This document shows, piece after piece, positions 1 through 9,379 of a stretch of 64,000 nucleotides of DNA. This DNA comes from Amia ocellicauda. Taxonomy: Eukaryota; Chordata; Actinopteri; Amiiformes; Amiidae. The notes under the pieces were generated by a model. The model worked only from the letters and a program-made list of their open reading frames with translations, searched no databases and had not been told where the DNA came from. Positions within the stretch are counted from its first letter, which is position 1; the number at the start of each line of letters is the position of its first letter. The DNA lies in the NCBI RefSeq assembly GCF_036373705.1, contig NW_027102662.1:248001-312000 (forward strand). The letters are read 5' to 3'. A program made the translations under genes and the position numbers.

Positions 1-112
1 GGCTCGCGTTGGCTACTTTTCTGTCAAGCACATGGTGTAATAGCGCTCTCAGGTTAGCTGCAGAGTGTTGATGACAGAACCAGTTGCAGAAGCAGTCCAG
101 AACATTCCCCAT
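1..112 (-). CDS. 55-residue MGN protein, 3' end outside window (E0)
   Basis: This is the N-terminal part of the small protein described in full at 15930-16097. The start ATG is at 112 and the frame runs off the left edge of the window. Confidence 0.5.
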   Translation of the reverse strand, partial: MGNVLDCFCNWFCHQHSAANLRALLHHVLDRKVANAS

Positions 113-124
113 GTTCAAAGTCCC

Positions 125-973
125 TTAGTTCAGGTCAGAGTCTGAATCAGTGGCGTAGATGTCGAATTCTTCGTCGCTGCCCCCAGCTTTAACTTCTTTA
201 CGGAAGAAATAAGCTTTTAGCTTGCCAGCGGTTTTTCTACTCGGCTCATCCAGGTCATTGAGCAGCTGCCCAAGTTTCTCTATTATAAACGGCTCCTTTT
301 TCAGCTCCAGCAAAATCTCATCTATGATTTTCTGGACTTGTCCCACAGTGACATGTATGTGGGAGTAAGAGAGCGCCTTGATTAGTGCCGGTTTCAGCCA
401 CGGTTTGTTCAGTCTTCTGTAAAACACATTGAAATAGAACAGGAAATAGTAACGGTCTGGTTCAAACAAACAACTGTGTCTCAACTGACTGGGGTGATTC
501 ACTTCACACCCCCGACAGACTTCTTTCAGAGCTCGGTCGATGAGAGCACTCAGAATATACACCAGGGTGCTTTTAACCACTCTGCTTACTTGGTCACATA
601 CCCCGGGCATAAATCCTGCGTCTTCATCACGCCCCCGGGACAGTCCGATGCTCATTGGGTCGCCTGGTGGTTTGTGGGGTGTTTCTCCATCCATTGGACT
701 GACCCCCTCCTGAGACGCACAGACGGTAGACAGTTCGGCAAAATCGAGGCCCTCCATGAGCTCCAGAGGCTGGGGATCCCCGAGACTCATTTGGACATCC
801 ATCGCACCGCATGTTGTTTCGTCCTGAGGGACCGGGGTCTGAGGTCTTGGAGAGTAACCACAGTCAAAGGGTTCCAGAGTGTATACAAAATATGGGGAAT
901 AGAACCAGGGGTGATCCCGGGTTTGAAGAGGCCTGTAGAGCCTGTCGACGTCCGCAGCTTTCGGGTAAGACAT
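125..973 (-). CDS. Zinc-motif protein with acidic tail (E0 copy)
   Basis: This is an open frame of 282 residues from the first ATG (MSYPKA). An upstream extension to 1009 would need a GTG start, so I did not use it. See the entry at 16110-16958 for the domain description. It sits 12 bases upstream of the 55-residue protein on the same strand. Confidence 0.7.
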   Translation of the reverse strand: MSYPKAADVDRLYRPLQTRDHPWFYSPYFVYTLEPFDCGYSPRPQTPVPQDETTCGAMDVQMSLGDPQPLELMEGLDFAELSTVCASQEGVSPMDGETPHKPPGDPMSIGLSRGRDEDAGFMPGVCDQVSRVVKSTLVYILSALIDRALKEVCRGCEVNHPSQLRHSCLFEPDRYYFLFYFNVFYRRLNKPWLKPALIKALSYSHIHVTVGQVQKIIDEILLELKKEPFIIEKLGQLLNDLDEPSRKTAGKLKAYFFRKEVKAGGSDEEFDIYATDSDSDLN

Positions 974-1076
974 TCTCTTTAATTTTAAACCATGAATGAA
1001 TTGTTGCACCTTTTATCCTATCTCTTCACTACGTCACGACACACCGCCCTCTTAGAAGAGAGTAGCCCCTGAGCCG

Positions 1077-1481
1077 TCAGACCCCCCTCCAAAACCCCAC
1101 ACGTCGTCTGTCGTAGTTCTGCAAGCTTTCCCATTCACACCTTTCAAAACCCTGAGTCGGAGACTCCATTTCGCATTCTCTTGGACCCTCTTGCAAGCCT
1201 TCTAGAGTCTTATCCACAAGCCCCAGATCTCTCCAGGCCATCACCTTCAACCAGTCCTCATAAGAGTATTCAATTACCGTCTCAAAAGGTTCCAACGTAC
1301 CCTCCTTCTCTCCCAAAGCAAGAAGCTCCACTCCAACATAGCTGGGATCCCTTTTAAAGCGGTAACCCCGTCGAGCCCCCCAGAACAACACCCAGGAGCG
1401 TTCAATCTTCAAATTGGTGAGTACAGGAACCCTTGCCCGGGATTGTTTCTTGCGGGGTTTCATGTTGATGTCGCTGGACAT
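1077..1481 (-). CDS. Unknown 134-residue terminal protein (E0 copy)
   Basis: I do not recognise this protein. It starts MSSDIN with a basic N-terminus (KPRKKQSRAR at about residues 8-17). A Trp/aromatic-rich middle (WVLFWGARRGYRFKRDPSY) follows, then an acidic stretch with several Trp-containing helices. It is the outermost gene of the element and is read inward, away from the element end. A TATA-like sequence lies at 1548-1555, about 70 bases upstream of the ATG. That position, next to an element terminus rich in ATF/CREB-like sites, suggests an early or regulatory gene by analogy with adenovirus end genes; this is inference only. Confidence 0.6.
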   Translation of the reverse strand: MSSDINMKPRKKQSRARVPVLTNLKIERSWVLFWGARRGYRFKRDPSYVGVELLALGEKEGTLEPFETVIEYSYEDWLKVMAWRDLGLVDKTLEGLQEGPRECEMESPTQGFERCEWESLQNYDRRRVGFWRGV

Positions 1482-1777
1482 GTTGAAGAAGCGGGATGTT
1501 TCAGAAGCTGAGAATTAAAGAGGTATTGCCTAAAAGAAGCGCGGGTTCTTAAATAGAGAGGAGAGTTTCGGGGCGTTGCCTTCAGAGGGGTGGGGGTATT
1601 TATGGGTGGCCTTGTTGTTCAGGGTTTTATGGGTGTACACTTTCTGACGGATATGACGTAGGAATAATTAAGGAAATAACTCTACCTAAAATCACGCCCC
1701 CCAATTATGACGTAGGAATATTAATAAGCATAGGGCATACGTCATAACAAAATAGGCCGCGCCCAAAAAACCCTACT
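1482..1777 (-). promoter_or_regulatory. Terminal promoter region with ATF/CREB-like repeats (E0)
   Basis: This is non-coding element end. The minus-strand TATA-like box is at 1548-1555 (TATTTAAG on the minus strand). Two direct copies of ATGACGTA, each followed by GGAATA, lie at 1653-1660 and 1707-1714, and an inverted copy lies at 1738-1745. TGACGT-type cores are bound by ATF/CREB proteins, and such sites cluster near the right end of adenovirus genomes. GC-rich stretches (GGCCGCGCCC, CACGCCCCCC) are also present. The terminus is CCTACT at 1772-1777. Confidence 0.55.
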
Positions 1778-2468
1778 ATCTACTCTTATGTAGTTGAAGG
1801 CGCAGTATAGCTCTGATAGTCTGGTGGTGACGGAAGACCACCAGCCGTTTGAACAAGCCATTCAGCATCACCTTGTTGGGCTAAGTGCAGGCACTGTCAG
1901 AGCGCAGGGCGTCCTGCCTTTGAAAGAGTTTCCGAAGTGTCCTGATGTGCCCTTTAGCAATGCCAAACAGGTTAGTGAAAATGGCATCCTTTCGCCGCAC
2001 TTCAGACGACATCTCACAGCCTAGCCGACCTGAAACACCTGAGCCCGTTTTACCAGCAGGCTTTAACGGTAACCATTTGAAGCAAGAGGCAGCGGTGTCA
2101 GTTTCCGTAGTGTAGCGGTTATCACGTTTGCCTAACGCGCGAAAGGTCCCCGGTTCGAAACCGGGCGGAAACAGCCTACTGTGGGCTGGCCCTTTTCGTC
2201 ATGCTTGCCCTCGTGGTTCCCCGGAGGCGGTGGGTGTCTTTTCTTCATTGGAGTGCCCGTAATCGATGCACTCAGAGCGTCCGTCCGTCGACAGGTTGAA
2301 ATTGTAAACGCTGGTGTAGCCACTTTTAATTAAAATCTGATGATGATGATGATGATGATGTTGTTGTTGTTGTTGTTGTTGTTGTTCTTGTTGTCATCGT
2401 GGTCGCCGTCATTATTATTGTTAAAGTAAAGCAGTAGTTAGATTTGTTGCTACCGTAAGGTGTAGAAG
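1778..2468 (+). repeat. tRNA-Val tandem repeat, block A (one unit)
   Basis: This is one unit of the host tRNA-Val repeat between E0 and E1. It starts in a stretch shared with units near 51377 and 52344 (core ACTCTTATGTAG). It then has an inverted repeat (1821-1844, arms CTGGTGGT/ACCACCAG with an 8-base loop), about 250 bases of spacer, the tRNA gene (2101-2173), and a downstream segment. A GAT-then-GTT microsatellite (about 2338-2394) follows, and a conserved AT-rich tail ends in GGTGTAGAAG. The next unit would normally follow, but E1 begins here instead. Confidence 0.8.
2101..2173 (+). tRNA. tRNA-Val (AAC), block A
   Basis: This is a 73-base gene close to the vertebrate tRNA-Val consensus. 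The acceptor arms GTTTCCG/CGGAAAC pair fully, box B is GGTTCGAAACC, and the anticodon loop is CTAACGC with anticodon AAC. The stem 5' of the anticodon carries one T-G wobble, and position 37 is G rather than the usual A. A T4 run at 2193-2196, about 20 bases downstream, can serve as RNA polymerase III terminator. Confidence 0.85.
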
Positions 2469-2473
2469 ACAAC

Positions 2474-3043
2474 AGTAGGTATGGCGTGTGATATCAAAAC
2501 ATTCAGAATACTTTTAACCTATATAATTTATAAGCTTTGTAAAATAAACCCAAATATCTCTTTTGCGGGGATAAACGCTGTTCTGAGTAGTTTGTGACTT
2601 GTTTAATACCAAACAAAGCATCGCTATAAAAAATAAATAAAAAAATCACTGTAAAAGTGCTAGTTCTTTTTGATCTTTATAGTTATTTTCTAGGCTCAGG
2701 TTGTTTTTTAGCGCTTATAAAGGCCTGAAATATTCTTAGTGGTTGTTGACTATAGGTCTTGATGCTTAAAAATGTTTTTTTGAGAGACCAAAAGGTTCTA
2801 ATAAAAGTTTAGAGTAGAGAGGAGAGAGATCGTCTCCATCTTGGTTTCTATTTGAAATTTGATGCAGTGTCATTTTATTGGTTGGTTTTGATATGTTAAT
2901 TGGTAACAGGGTGGCACAAAGGCCAGACCAGAACAATGCCTTACAAGCAGATCCGGCATGTGGCCATCAGTATAAGTATGAAGGTCTGGTCTTCAGCTCG
3001 ACAGACTCACACTGACCTTTCGATTTAAGACTAAAGATCAACA
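2474..3043 (+). promoter_or_regulatory. Plus-strand 5' non-coding region and promoter (E1)
   Basis: This is AT-rich sequence without a convincing gene. A TATA-like box (TATAAGTA, 2971-2978) lies about 65 bases before the first ATG (3044). It is preceded by a short palindrome-like GGCCAGACC/GGTCTGGTC pair flanking the box (about 2920 and 2981). It is the only visible promoter candidate for the plus-strand gene series. Confidence 0.5.
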
Positions 3044-4501
3044 ATGTCCGGAAACAACATCAGCGATTCGATTTAAACGAGTTTTTAGGCAAGTCTTCAG
3101 ATTATTTTCATTGACTCAGAGCGTGTTGTGTGCATGTATTGTAAATAAGGCTATAACATCTGTTTTAAGTTCTGTAAAATTATTTTTCAGCCAGTCAACA
3201 GGAGTTAATTCCCAACGCTGAGGAGATCATCTGGAACAACGACGGTAAGATTTTTGTGTTTGCGCTCATGGGTTCTTATGCATGGGTGTGTGTGGTTTTG
3301 AAGCGGCTCATTAGAGTTATGAAAACGTTTTAATATATATTAATGCCGGTCTCTTTAATTACACAGAAACTATCGAAAGGCCTGTGATTAATGTCTCCGA
3401 GGATCGACCAAGAGAAGTGGTTGTCCCTAGACAGGCTGTCTGCCGACCGGGTAAGAACTAAACCCCTGTTTGTTTGTATAACGTTTCTGTAAGATGTTTG
3501 AGTCCAGTTTTGTTAATTTAAAAAAATTATCCTGTCTAACAGTATTAAGAAACGTGGTTCGAGACAACGAAAGGCCTTCCACATCGAGGGCTTGTTTCGT
3601 TTTACCTTCGAGAACCGTAACCTTTCAAGAATCTGAAAGGCCGTCAGCCCCGGTATCTGATAGCTGTGAGTATATATCTGCAGCCTGTAAGAGGTTAAAG
3701 CTTTTTATAAAGCGGTGTGGTTAAAGGTTAAACATGTCTCTTACCTTCACAGCGGTGCAAAAAGCTAAACCAGCCGAAAAACATAAGAAACGATTATTCT
3801 GTGGAGGTAAGTAAGATCTTTCAAACTTTAATGTTTTTAAAAGGGCTTTTTTGCCCGTTGAGGGCTAATATTTAAGCGATGGGTGACCGTTTCCTGTAGG
3901 GCGGGGGGTTCTGGGAAAGATCTTTAGAAGTCCGGACAGGTCTAGGCTTGTTTCTGGGGAACGTGTTTAGAAATGACCGATTGCTGTACCGTCTGGTTAG
4001 GAAGTAAAGCCGTCCGAAAGGGTTTAGTAAGTTGTTTGGCTTATATCCCGCTATTATACTTCTGTTTTAAAGTGGTTGTAGGAAAAGGCTTGAAGGTGTT
4101 CATTGTATTTAATATTTAAACAGATCGTGAAAACGTTTGTGAAACAGGAAGTCCCGGGATCAGGAAGCGTTTACACTTGGAAGGTTCGATTAAAAATGAA
4201 ATGTTGTTGTGTGTGTGTGTGTTTTATTAACAATATTACAGTTTTTAAAGAAACATTTAAGAAACAGTTTATTTACAGCGGCTTCTCTGTTTTACATTTA
4301 TTATCAAGTCCTAATAAATATATTGTCTGTAAATAATAAGGCGTTGTAGTGAATGTCTAAGGCTATTTTCAAAGGTCTAAAAAAGCTAAAGGTTTTGAAT
4401 GTCCTGGACATGTTGTTTTAAGTTTGATTTCTGTCACCGTTTAAAGATGTAAATGTAATGTTTATTTTTATTCTTCCCAAGACTCTTGGGATAGTCATTC
4501 T
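3044..4501 (+). other. Leader with short exon-like segments (E1)
   Basis: No long open frame starts here, but short segments are each bounded by an acceptor-like AG after a pyrimidine tract and, in most cases, a GTAAG/GTGAG-type donor. They are about 3191-3244, 3367-3450, 3543-3665, 3753-3806 and 4124-4183 (the last donor is weak). Their lengths (54, 84, 123, 54, 60) are all multiples of three. A final acceptor-like CCCAAG at 4476-4481 precedes the 193-residue frame, which has no ATG of its own near its start. I infer a spliced early gene. Splicing is normal for adenovirus-type early genes but is unproven here. Confidence 0.5.
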
Positions 4502-5083
4502 GTGAATGAGCTATTGAGGACAATTACCCCGTCTAAGTGGGATCAAACATCTTCCCCGGTGAGATCACCGAGAGGATCCCCCACGGTGGTCTTGGAGACC
4601 CCCCAACATCTACTCAGGCCACAGCCTTCTGGGAGTAATTCAACACCCCAGATTCAGCCCGCCGCATTGTCGGGCGGAACAAATACAGGCATCCAACAAC
4701 CTCAGGGGTCGCCGTCAGTCAGGGCTGACACACCACCCAACGACGGCCTGGTTTCAACATCGTCCCCCCAGACCCGTTTCTTGGCTACAGAAACGCGGAA
4801 CAGTACCCCGCGCTTGGCCAGGGTGTCACCGCAAAGGCCTTCTTGGTCTCCGTCCATGAGTATACGCTCGCTCCCTGCCTCCTTCGACCGAGATTTACCG
4901 GAGCGACCATCCTTTGAAGCTGAGCCAGGCCACCAGCCCCCGGAGCTACATCCTGAAGGTCGGCATGAGTTGCTACATACTTTGTTACAAAATCAAAGAC
5001 TTGTGTTAGTGGGGCAAAACCTGGTGATAGAGAGCCAAAACATCCTTGTTAATACCCTTACTAACGAATTGTACCGTATTTAA
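4482..5083 (+). CDS. Pro/Ser/Thr/Gln-rich protein, probable terminal exon (E1)
   Basis: I recognise no family. The frame is open from the acceptor-like site at 4481; the usual start at 4502 would be GTG, so the start of the protein probably lies in upstream exons. About residues 15-150 (counted from 4502) are low-complexity and likely disordered, with repeated SPR, SPQ and TPP-type motifs resembling proline-directed kinase sites. The last 45 residues switch to a Leu/Asn/Gln-rich helix (HELLHTLLQNQ, then NLVIESQNI) that could form a coiled coil. AATAAA at 5130-5135 follows the stop. The order, disordered part then oligomerising helix, would fit a regulatory or DNA-handling early protein; that is inference. 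Confidence 0.55.
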
Positions 5084-5129
5084 TGTTTTAATAGACACAA
5101 AACGCCTTACTATTGTGGGTTGTTGGAAA

Positions 5130-5135
5130 AATAAA
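5130..5135 (+). terminator. Poly(A) signal AATAAA (E1)
   Basis: It lies 47 bases after the stop of the Pro/Ser/Thr-rich frame and before the next gene. Equivalent sites occur in all copies. Confidence 0.4.
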
Positions 5136-5266
5136 AAATAAATTAAAAAATGTCCTGACTTGGTAAAAGAACTCACAAACTAAAGGATTATGAACAAGCT
5201 AGGGCCCCAAAAAGACCTTCCCGAGAGAACATCCCCGGCCCTGTTGTGAACTCCTCTGATGTCCCA

Positions 5267-6064
5267 ATGAACCTGGAACTATTACAAATGATAAATGATT
5301 TAAATAACCCCCAATTACCACCGATAGAATGTGAATTAACAGACTTACCGGTGAACCCCGACCTGTTACAGATGGTCAATGATCTAAATAACCACCTCCC
5401 ACCGGTAGCGCTTATAGAGGTTCACCCCCTAGTTCACCCCGATTTGTTTGAAATGGTGGAGGCTTTGGAGGAGCTACCCCGACCAAATTCTGCCCCTATT
5501 ATAAATGATTTGAGACAATTAGAACACAGGATGGCGGCAGAAGCAGCCATCACTATAGAGGAGGGTCTTGACATTAACCGGTTGGATATCTTTGAAGGAC
5601 TTTTACAGGCTTTAAATGAGCCTCCTCAAAAAGGGGGTTTTGTAGATGTCAGCAGTGGGGGTGTTCGGAATGTGGAGGGTTCTGAGACTGATAAGGCTGT
5701 GGAGGACATGCTCTGTGAGAATGTAGGGGGTGAAGGCTTTGTTCAAAATGATGATGTGTCCAAGAGTACCAGTGATCCCGTGATTATAGATAGACCGGCC
5801 TATAACAATTTTGAAATGATTCAGCGTTTTAATTTTGCAGAACTTTTAAATTGTGACAATTATGCAGAAATATTTGTCAACATACACGAGGCCTTGCAGA
5901 AAATGCTTGAACAGGTTGCTGAAAGGGTCAGACCTCGAGATGTTGTACAGTTAGAACTCAGAGGGGATGATTTGTTTAGCAACCTATCTGTAATGCTGAG
6001 TGGAGATAATTTAGACGTCTGGCTAAAATCGAAGCGTTATTGCAAAGTAACGCAGCCATCTTAG
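5267..6064 (+). CDS. Acidic protein with three 28-residue repeats (E1)
   Basis: I do not recognise this protein. The first in-frame ATG is at 5267, giving 265 residues; the open frame begins earlier but without another ATG. The N-terminus has three degenerate repeats around LLQMINDLNN, LLQMVNDLNN and LFEMVEALEE (about residues 3-14, 31-42, 58-69). They are separated by Pro-rich linkers, so each looks like a short helix. The middle is acidic and Gly-rich. The C-terminus (about 190-260) is helical with AEIFVNIHEALQKMLEQVAE. Its end overlaps the polymerase start by about 25 bases. The position just before a protein-primed polymerase makes a terminal-protein or replication-accessory role conceivable but unproven. 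Confidence 0.6.
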   Translation: MNLELLQMINDLNNPQLPPIECELTDLPVNPDLLQMVNDLNNHLPPVALIEVHPLVHPDLFEMVEALEELPRPNSAPIINDLRQLEHRMAAEAAITIEEGLDINRLDIFEGLLQALNEPPQKGGFVDVSSGGVRNVEGSETDKAVEDMLCENVGGEGFVQNDDVSKSTSDPVIIDRPAYNNFEMIQRFNFAELLNCDNYAEIFVNIHEALQKMLEQVAERVRPRDVVQLELRGDDLFSNLSVMLSGDNLDVWLKSKRYCKVTQPS

Positions 6065-9000
6065 CTGATGAAAGTCTGTCTCTGGTAATGAATGTGGTTC
6101 GTAACCCTGAGGGTGGGGCGCTTAGATGACTGTCGAAATGCTTGAAGAACGACATAATTAGGACCAAGCTCAGGCAATTAGTGGTGAGTTCCAGTGGGGA
6201 CAATAAGCTCTGTTTTGCTTACAGTTTAATAAAACTACTCACCCCCGACATGCCTGAACCCCAAGCTCTGCAAGAGGCTTTAATGCTTCATCAGAGGGCC
6301 GGCTTAAACTCTCAACAGATGGTTGCCTTTTCAGACATCACCAAGTTTGAGGAGTTGTTGTCTTTAAAAATTGTTGTGTGGTACCGTTGTGAGGTAAAGG
6401 AAGTATTTGTGAAATTTCAGACACATCCTGAAACCCATACACAGACACTGTTTCTCTTCCTAAGTGATAGTCATTACTTTGGAATAAAGAGTTTGACGGC
6501 TTTTTTGGGTTGTTCGTATGTTTGTCATTGGTGTTATAAGGCCTTCAATGATAAGCTTAAGCACCGCTGTGACGGTTACTGTAACGTCTGTTTCAATCCG
6601 CAATGTCGTAAGGGTTTGGCCCCTACCATCCGATGTAAAGATTGCTTAAGGATTTGTCTCTCAGCGTTCTGTTTTTCCGAGCATAAGGTACAGAGGGCCG
6701 CTGCTGAGAGGGGTTAAAAAATGGAGTTATTGTGATCAAACTAAATGTTGCCCGCAGTGTTGCCTCCAGTACCGTTTTCATGAGGTTAAACCACACAAAT
6801 GTCTGGAGCCGAGATGCAGGATCTGTAATGCTGATTTAACCCCGGGGTCCGAACACCAGTGCTTTATTCAGCCGGTTAAAAAGGAGCCGCCGCACAACTG
6901 GTATGTCTTTTTTGATTTTGAATGCCGGCAAGAAAACGGGGTCCACGTTGCTAATTATATACACTGTATTGACATGTTGGAGCGTGAGTGGTCAGCTAGC
7001 GGTGAGAGTTGTGTCAGGGATTTCTTTACGCGGTATCGAGGTCCAAAATACCTCAATTACACATTTATTGCCCACAATGCTAAGGGTTATGATTCTTACA
7101 TTTTGATGAAGTATCTGGTGGAAAATGGGGTGACCCCAAGAATAATAGCTCAGGGTAGCAAGATCATGTGTTTCACCGACGAAGCTTTCAACTAACGTTA
7201 CATAGACTTGTTAAATTTCCTCCCCATGAAATTGAGCGCTTTGCCTAAGGCTCTGGGTTTTGAGGCTCAGAAGAAAGGTTGGTTCTGCCATTTTTTTAAT
7301 ACTAAGGACACTCAAAATTATCAAGGGTCCTACCCGCCCGCCTCTTATTATGGGGCTGATACTATGATGTCTCATGAGAGGGAGGAATTCTTTAAATGGT
7401 ACAATACGGTTAAGTGAGGTGTTTTTGATTTCCGAGAAGAGATGGCCGCTTATTGTAAAAATGATGTGGTGATCCTTAAAGAAGCCTGTGTGCGTTTCTG
7501 CGCCGAGGTTATCAACACATCGGGTCTCAACCCTTTGCAAAGTGTGACCATAGCGTCTCTCTGCATGAAAATGTATCGGTCCAATTTCTTGCAGAAAAAC
7601 ACTATAGCGGTCACCACTTCTGACAACTATCGTGCTAGACAAAAGAACTTTTCGACTGTCTCCATACAGTGGGTGGAATACCTGAGTGCCCGGGATAACA
7701 TCTTCATCAGACATGCTTTAAATCAAGGGGAAGTAAAAATGGGGCCTTACTACTTAGACGGTTTTAGCGACGTGTCCGGGCGGCGTACCGCTTATGAGTT
7801 TGCCGGTTGTATTTACCATGGCTGTCCTCAGTGCTTTGACCCAAACACCTTTAACCCCGTAACACTAAAACTCTGCGGTGATATGTACTATGATTTCCAG
7901 GAACGAATTGAAACTTTAAAAAACACCTATGGTTTGAAAGTGCTGGTGATTTGGGAACACGAGTGGACGACCCTGAAGCAACAGGATGCGGGGGTACAAC
8001 GGTTTATGGAAACCTTGGACTTTCCTGAATGTCTAGAGCCCCGGGATGCGTTATTTGGGGGTTGTACCAATGCCCTCTGTTTACATTATGAGGTAAAGGA
8101 GGGTGAGAGAGTAGATTACTATGATTTCACCAGTCTGTACCCTTATGTCAACAAGACCAAAATGTACCCGGTGGGGCGTCCAACCATTGTTTATCGTGAC
8201 TTTCTCGAAATCGGACATTACTTTAGTTTGATCAAAGTCACCATGTACCCTCCTCGCGAGCTGTTCTTACCCGTGTTGCCTTACAGGTGTTCGGGAAAAT
8301 TGATGTTCCCTCTGTGTAGAACGTGTGTGGAAACTGAAAATCAAACTACCTCTTGTCTGCACAGTGATGAAGAGAGAGCGCTGACGGGTGTCTGGTGTAG
8401 CATTGAGCTTGACAAGGCGGTGGAGAAAGGTTACAGAGTCGGTAAGGTGTATGAGGTTTGGCATTTTTCTGAAAAAACTGATACTCTTTTTGCTGATTAC
8501 ATTATGACCCATCTGAAAGGGAAACAGGAGGCATCGGGCTATCCCTCATGGTGTGTTGACTCCGCGGCCAAAGAGCGATACGTTCAGCAATATTTTGAAA
8601 AGGAAGGGATCCGTCTAGAGCCGGGGAACATAACTGTAAACCCCGCCAAGAGACAAATGTCCAAACTGATTTTAAACAGTCTGTGGGGTAAGTTTGGGGA
8701 AAGAAATTACAGTCTAAACACAACCTTGATTAAAACCCCTGAACTGTTCATAGAATTTATGTTTTCCAAACAACATGCAGTATCACACTTTCAATTCTTA
8801 AATGACCACGTGGCACAGGTCCAGTGGAGGGCCCCTAAAGATTTCCCCACCAAACAGGGGAACGTTAATGTTTTCATAGCGGTTTTTACCACGGCTTACG
8901 CCCGGCTTGAACTGTACAACTTAATGGATCAGTTGCAGGAACGCACGCTCTATCATGATACTGACTCTGTAATCTTTGTCACCAGGCCAGGGGATTGGGT

Positions 9001-9379
9001 CCCTCCCCTCGGGGACTACCTTGGGGAGTTAACGAGCGAACTAGATCCTCAGGACCACATAGTGGAGTTTGTTTCAGGGGGTCCTAAGACTTACGCATAC
9101 AGAACGGCTGCGGGTAAGACCTGTATGAAAGTTAAGGGTTTCACTCTGAACCATTGTAACAACAAGCTCATTAACATCAAGTCTCTGACGACCCTGGTAG
9201 AAAGTTTTTTAACCGAGAAAGACGCGCCTCCTCGTGAGATTATTACAGCCGGAAATCAGATCTATCGCAATAAAAAGGGGTACACGTTGGAAAATAGATC
9301 ACTAAACAAACGATTCAGGGTGGTGTACAATAAAAGAGTGTTGAAGACTGATTATACCACTCTGCCTTATGGATATTAG
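6040..9379 (+). pseudogene. polB: Protein-primed family B DNA polymerase region (E1)
   Basis: The protein family replicates linear DNA with a terminal-protein primer. Recognisable parts, in order, are a Cys/His-rich N-terminal region with repeated CxxC pairs (zinc-ribbon or zinc-finger type), then exonuclease motifs (FFDFE, then AHNAKGYDSYIL, then YCKNDV). Polymerase motif A (YDFTSLYP), motif B (NSLWGKFGE) and motif C (YHDTDSVIF) follow. The order and spacing fit Polinton/adintovirus pPolB of about 1100 residues. The region is not open throughout and is treated as a fossil. The end overlaps the ATPase start by 11 bases, a compact arrangement kept in all copies. Confidence 0.88.

Larger units (their letters stand above)
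1..1777. mobile_element. E0: far end of a Polinton/adintovirus-like element (partial)
   Basis: This is the integrase-distal end of a virus-like element whose body lies outside the window. It holds, on the minus strand, the start of the 55-residue protein, the zinc-motif protein and the 134-residue protein, then about 300 bases of terminal non-coding DNA. It ends at a CCTACT hexamer (1772-1777), after which tRNA-Val repeat begins. By eye it is closest to the matching end of E3 (48293-50125). The genes seen here look open, but the body cannot be judged. The very low divergence from the other copies argues for recent duplication. Confidence 0.85.

Noticed and set aside
476-982. Plus-strand open frame of 168 residues opposite the zinc-motif gene, repeated in E1, E2 and E3
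   Set aside because: It is antisense to a gene with clear motifs and an acidic tail, shows no domain, and recurs only because the DNA is duplicated.
2132-2323. Minus-strand frame of 63 residues over the tRNA-Val gene and its downstream segment
   Set aside because: It lies across a tRNA gene and repeat spacer; conservation is explained by the array.
2338-2394. CRISPR-like or phage-type repeat
   Set aside because: These are simple GAT/GTT microsatellites in vertebrate tRNA repeat DNA, with no spacers.
2101-2468. tRNA-derived SINE instead of a tRNA gene array
   Set aside because: The tRNA parts are nearly canonical and the long upstream spacers repeat in tandem, which fits a tRNA gene array better. 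A SINE origin of the downstream segment is not fully excluded.
7211-7714. Minus-strand open frame of 167 residues inside the polymerase region
   Set aside because: It is antisense to recognisable exonuclease and polymerase sequence, with no family resemblance.
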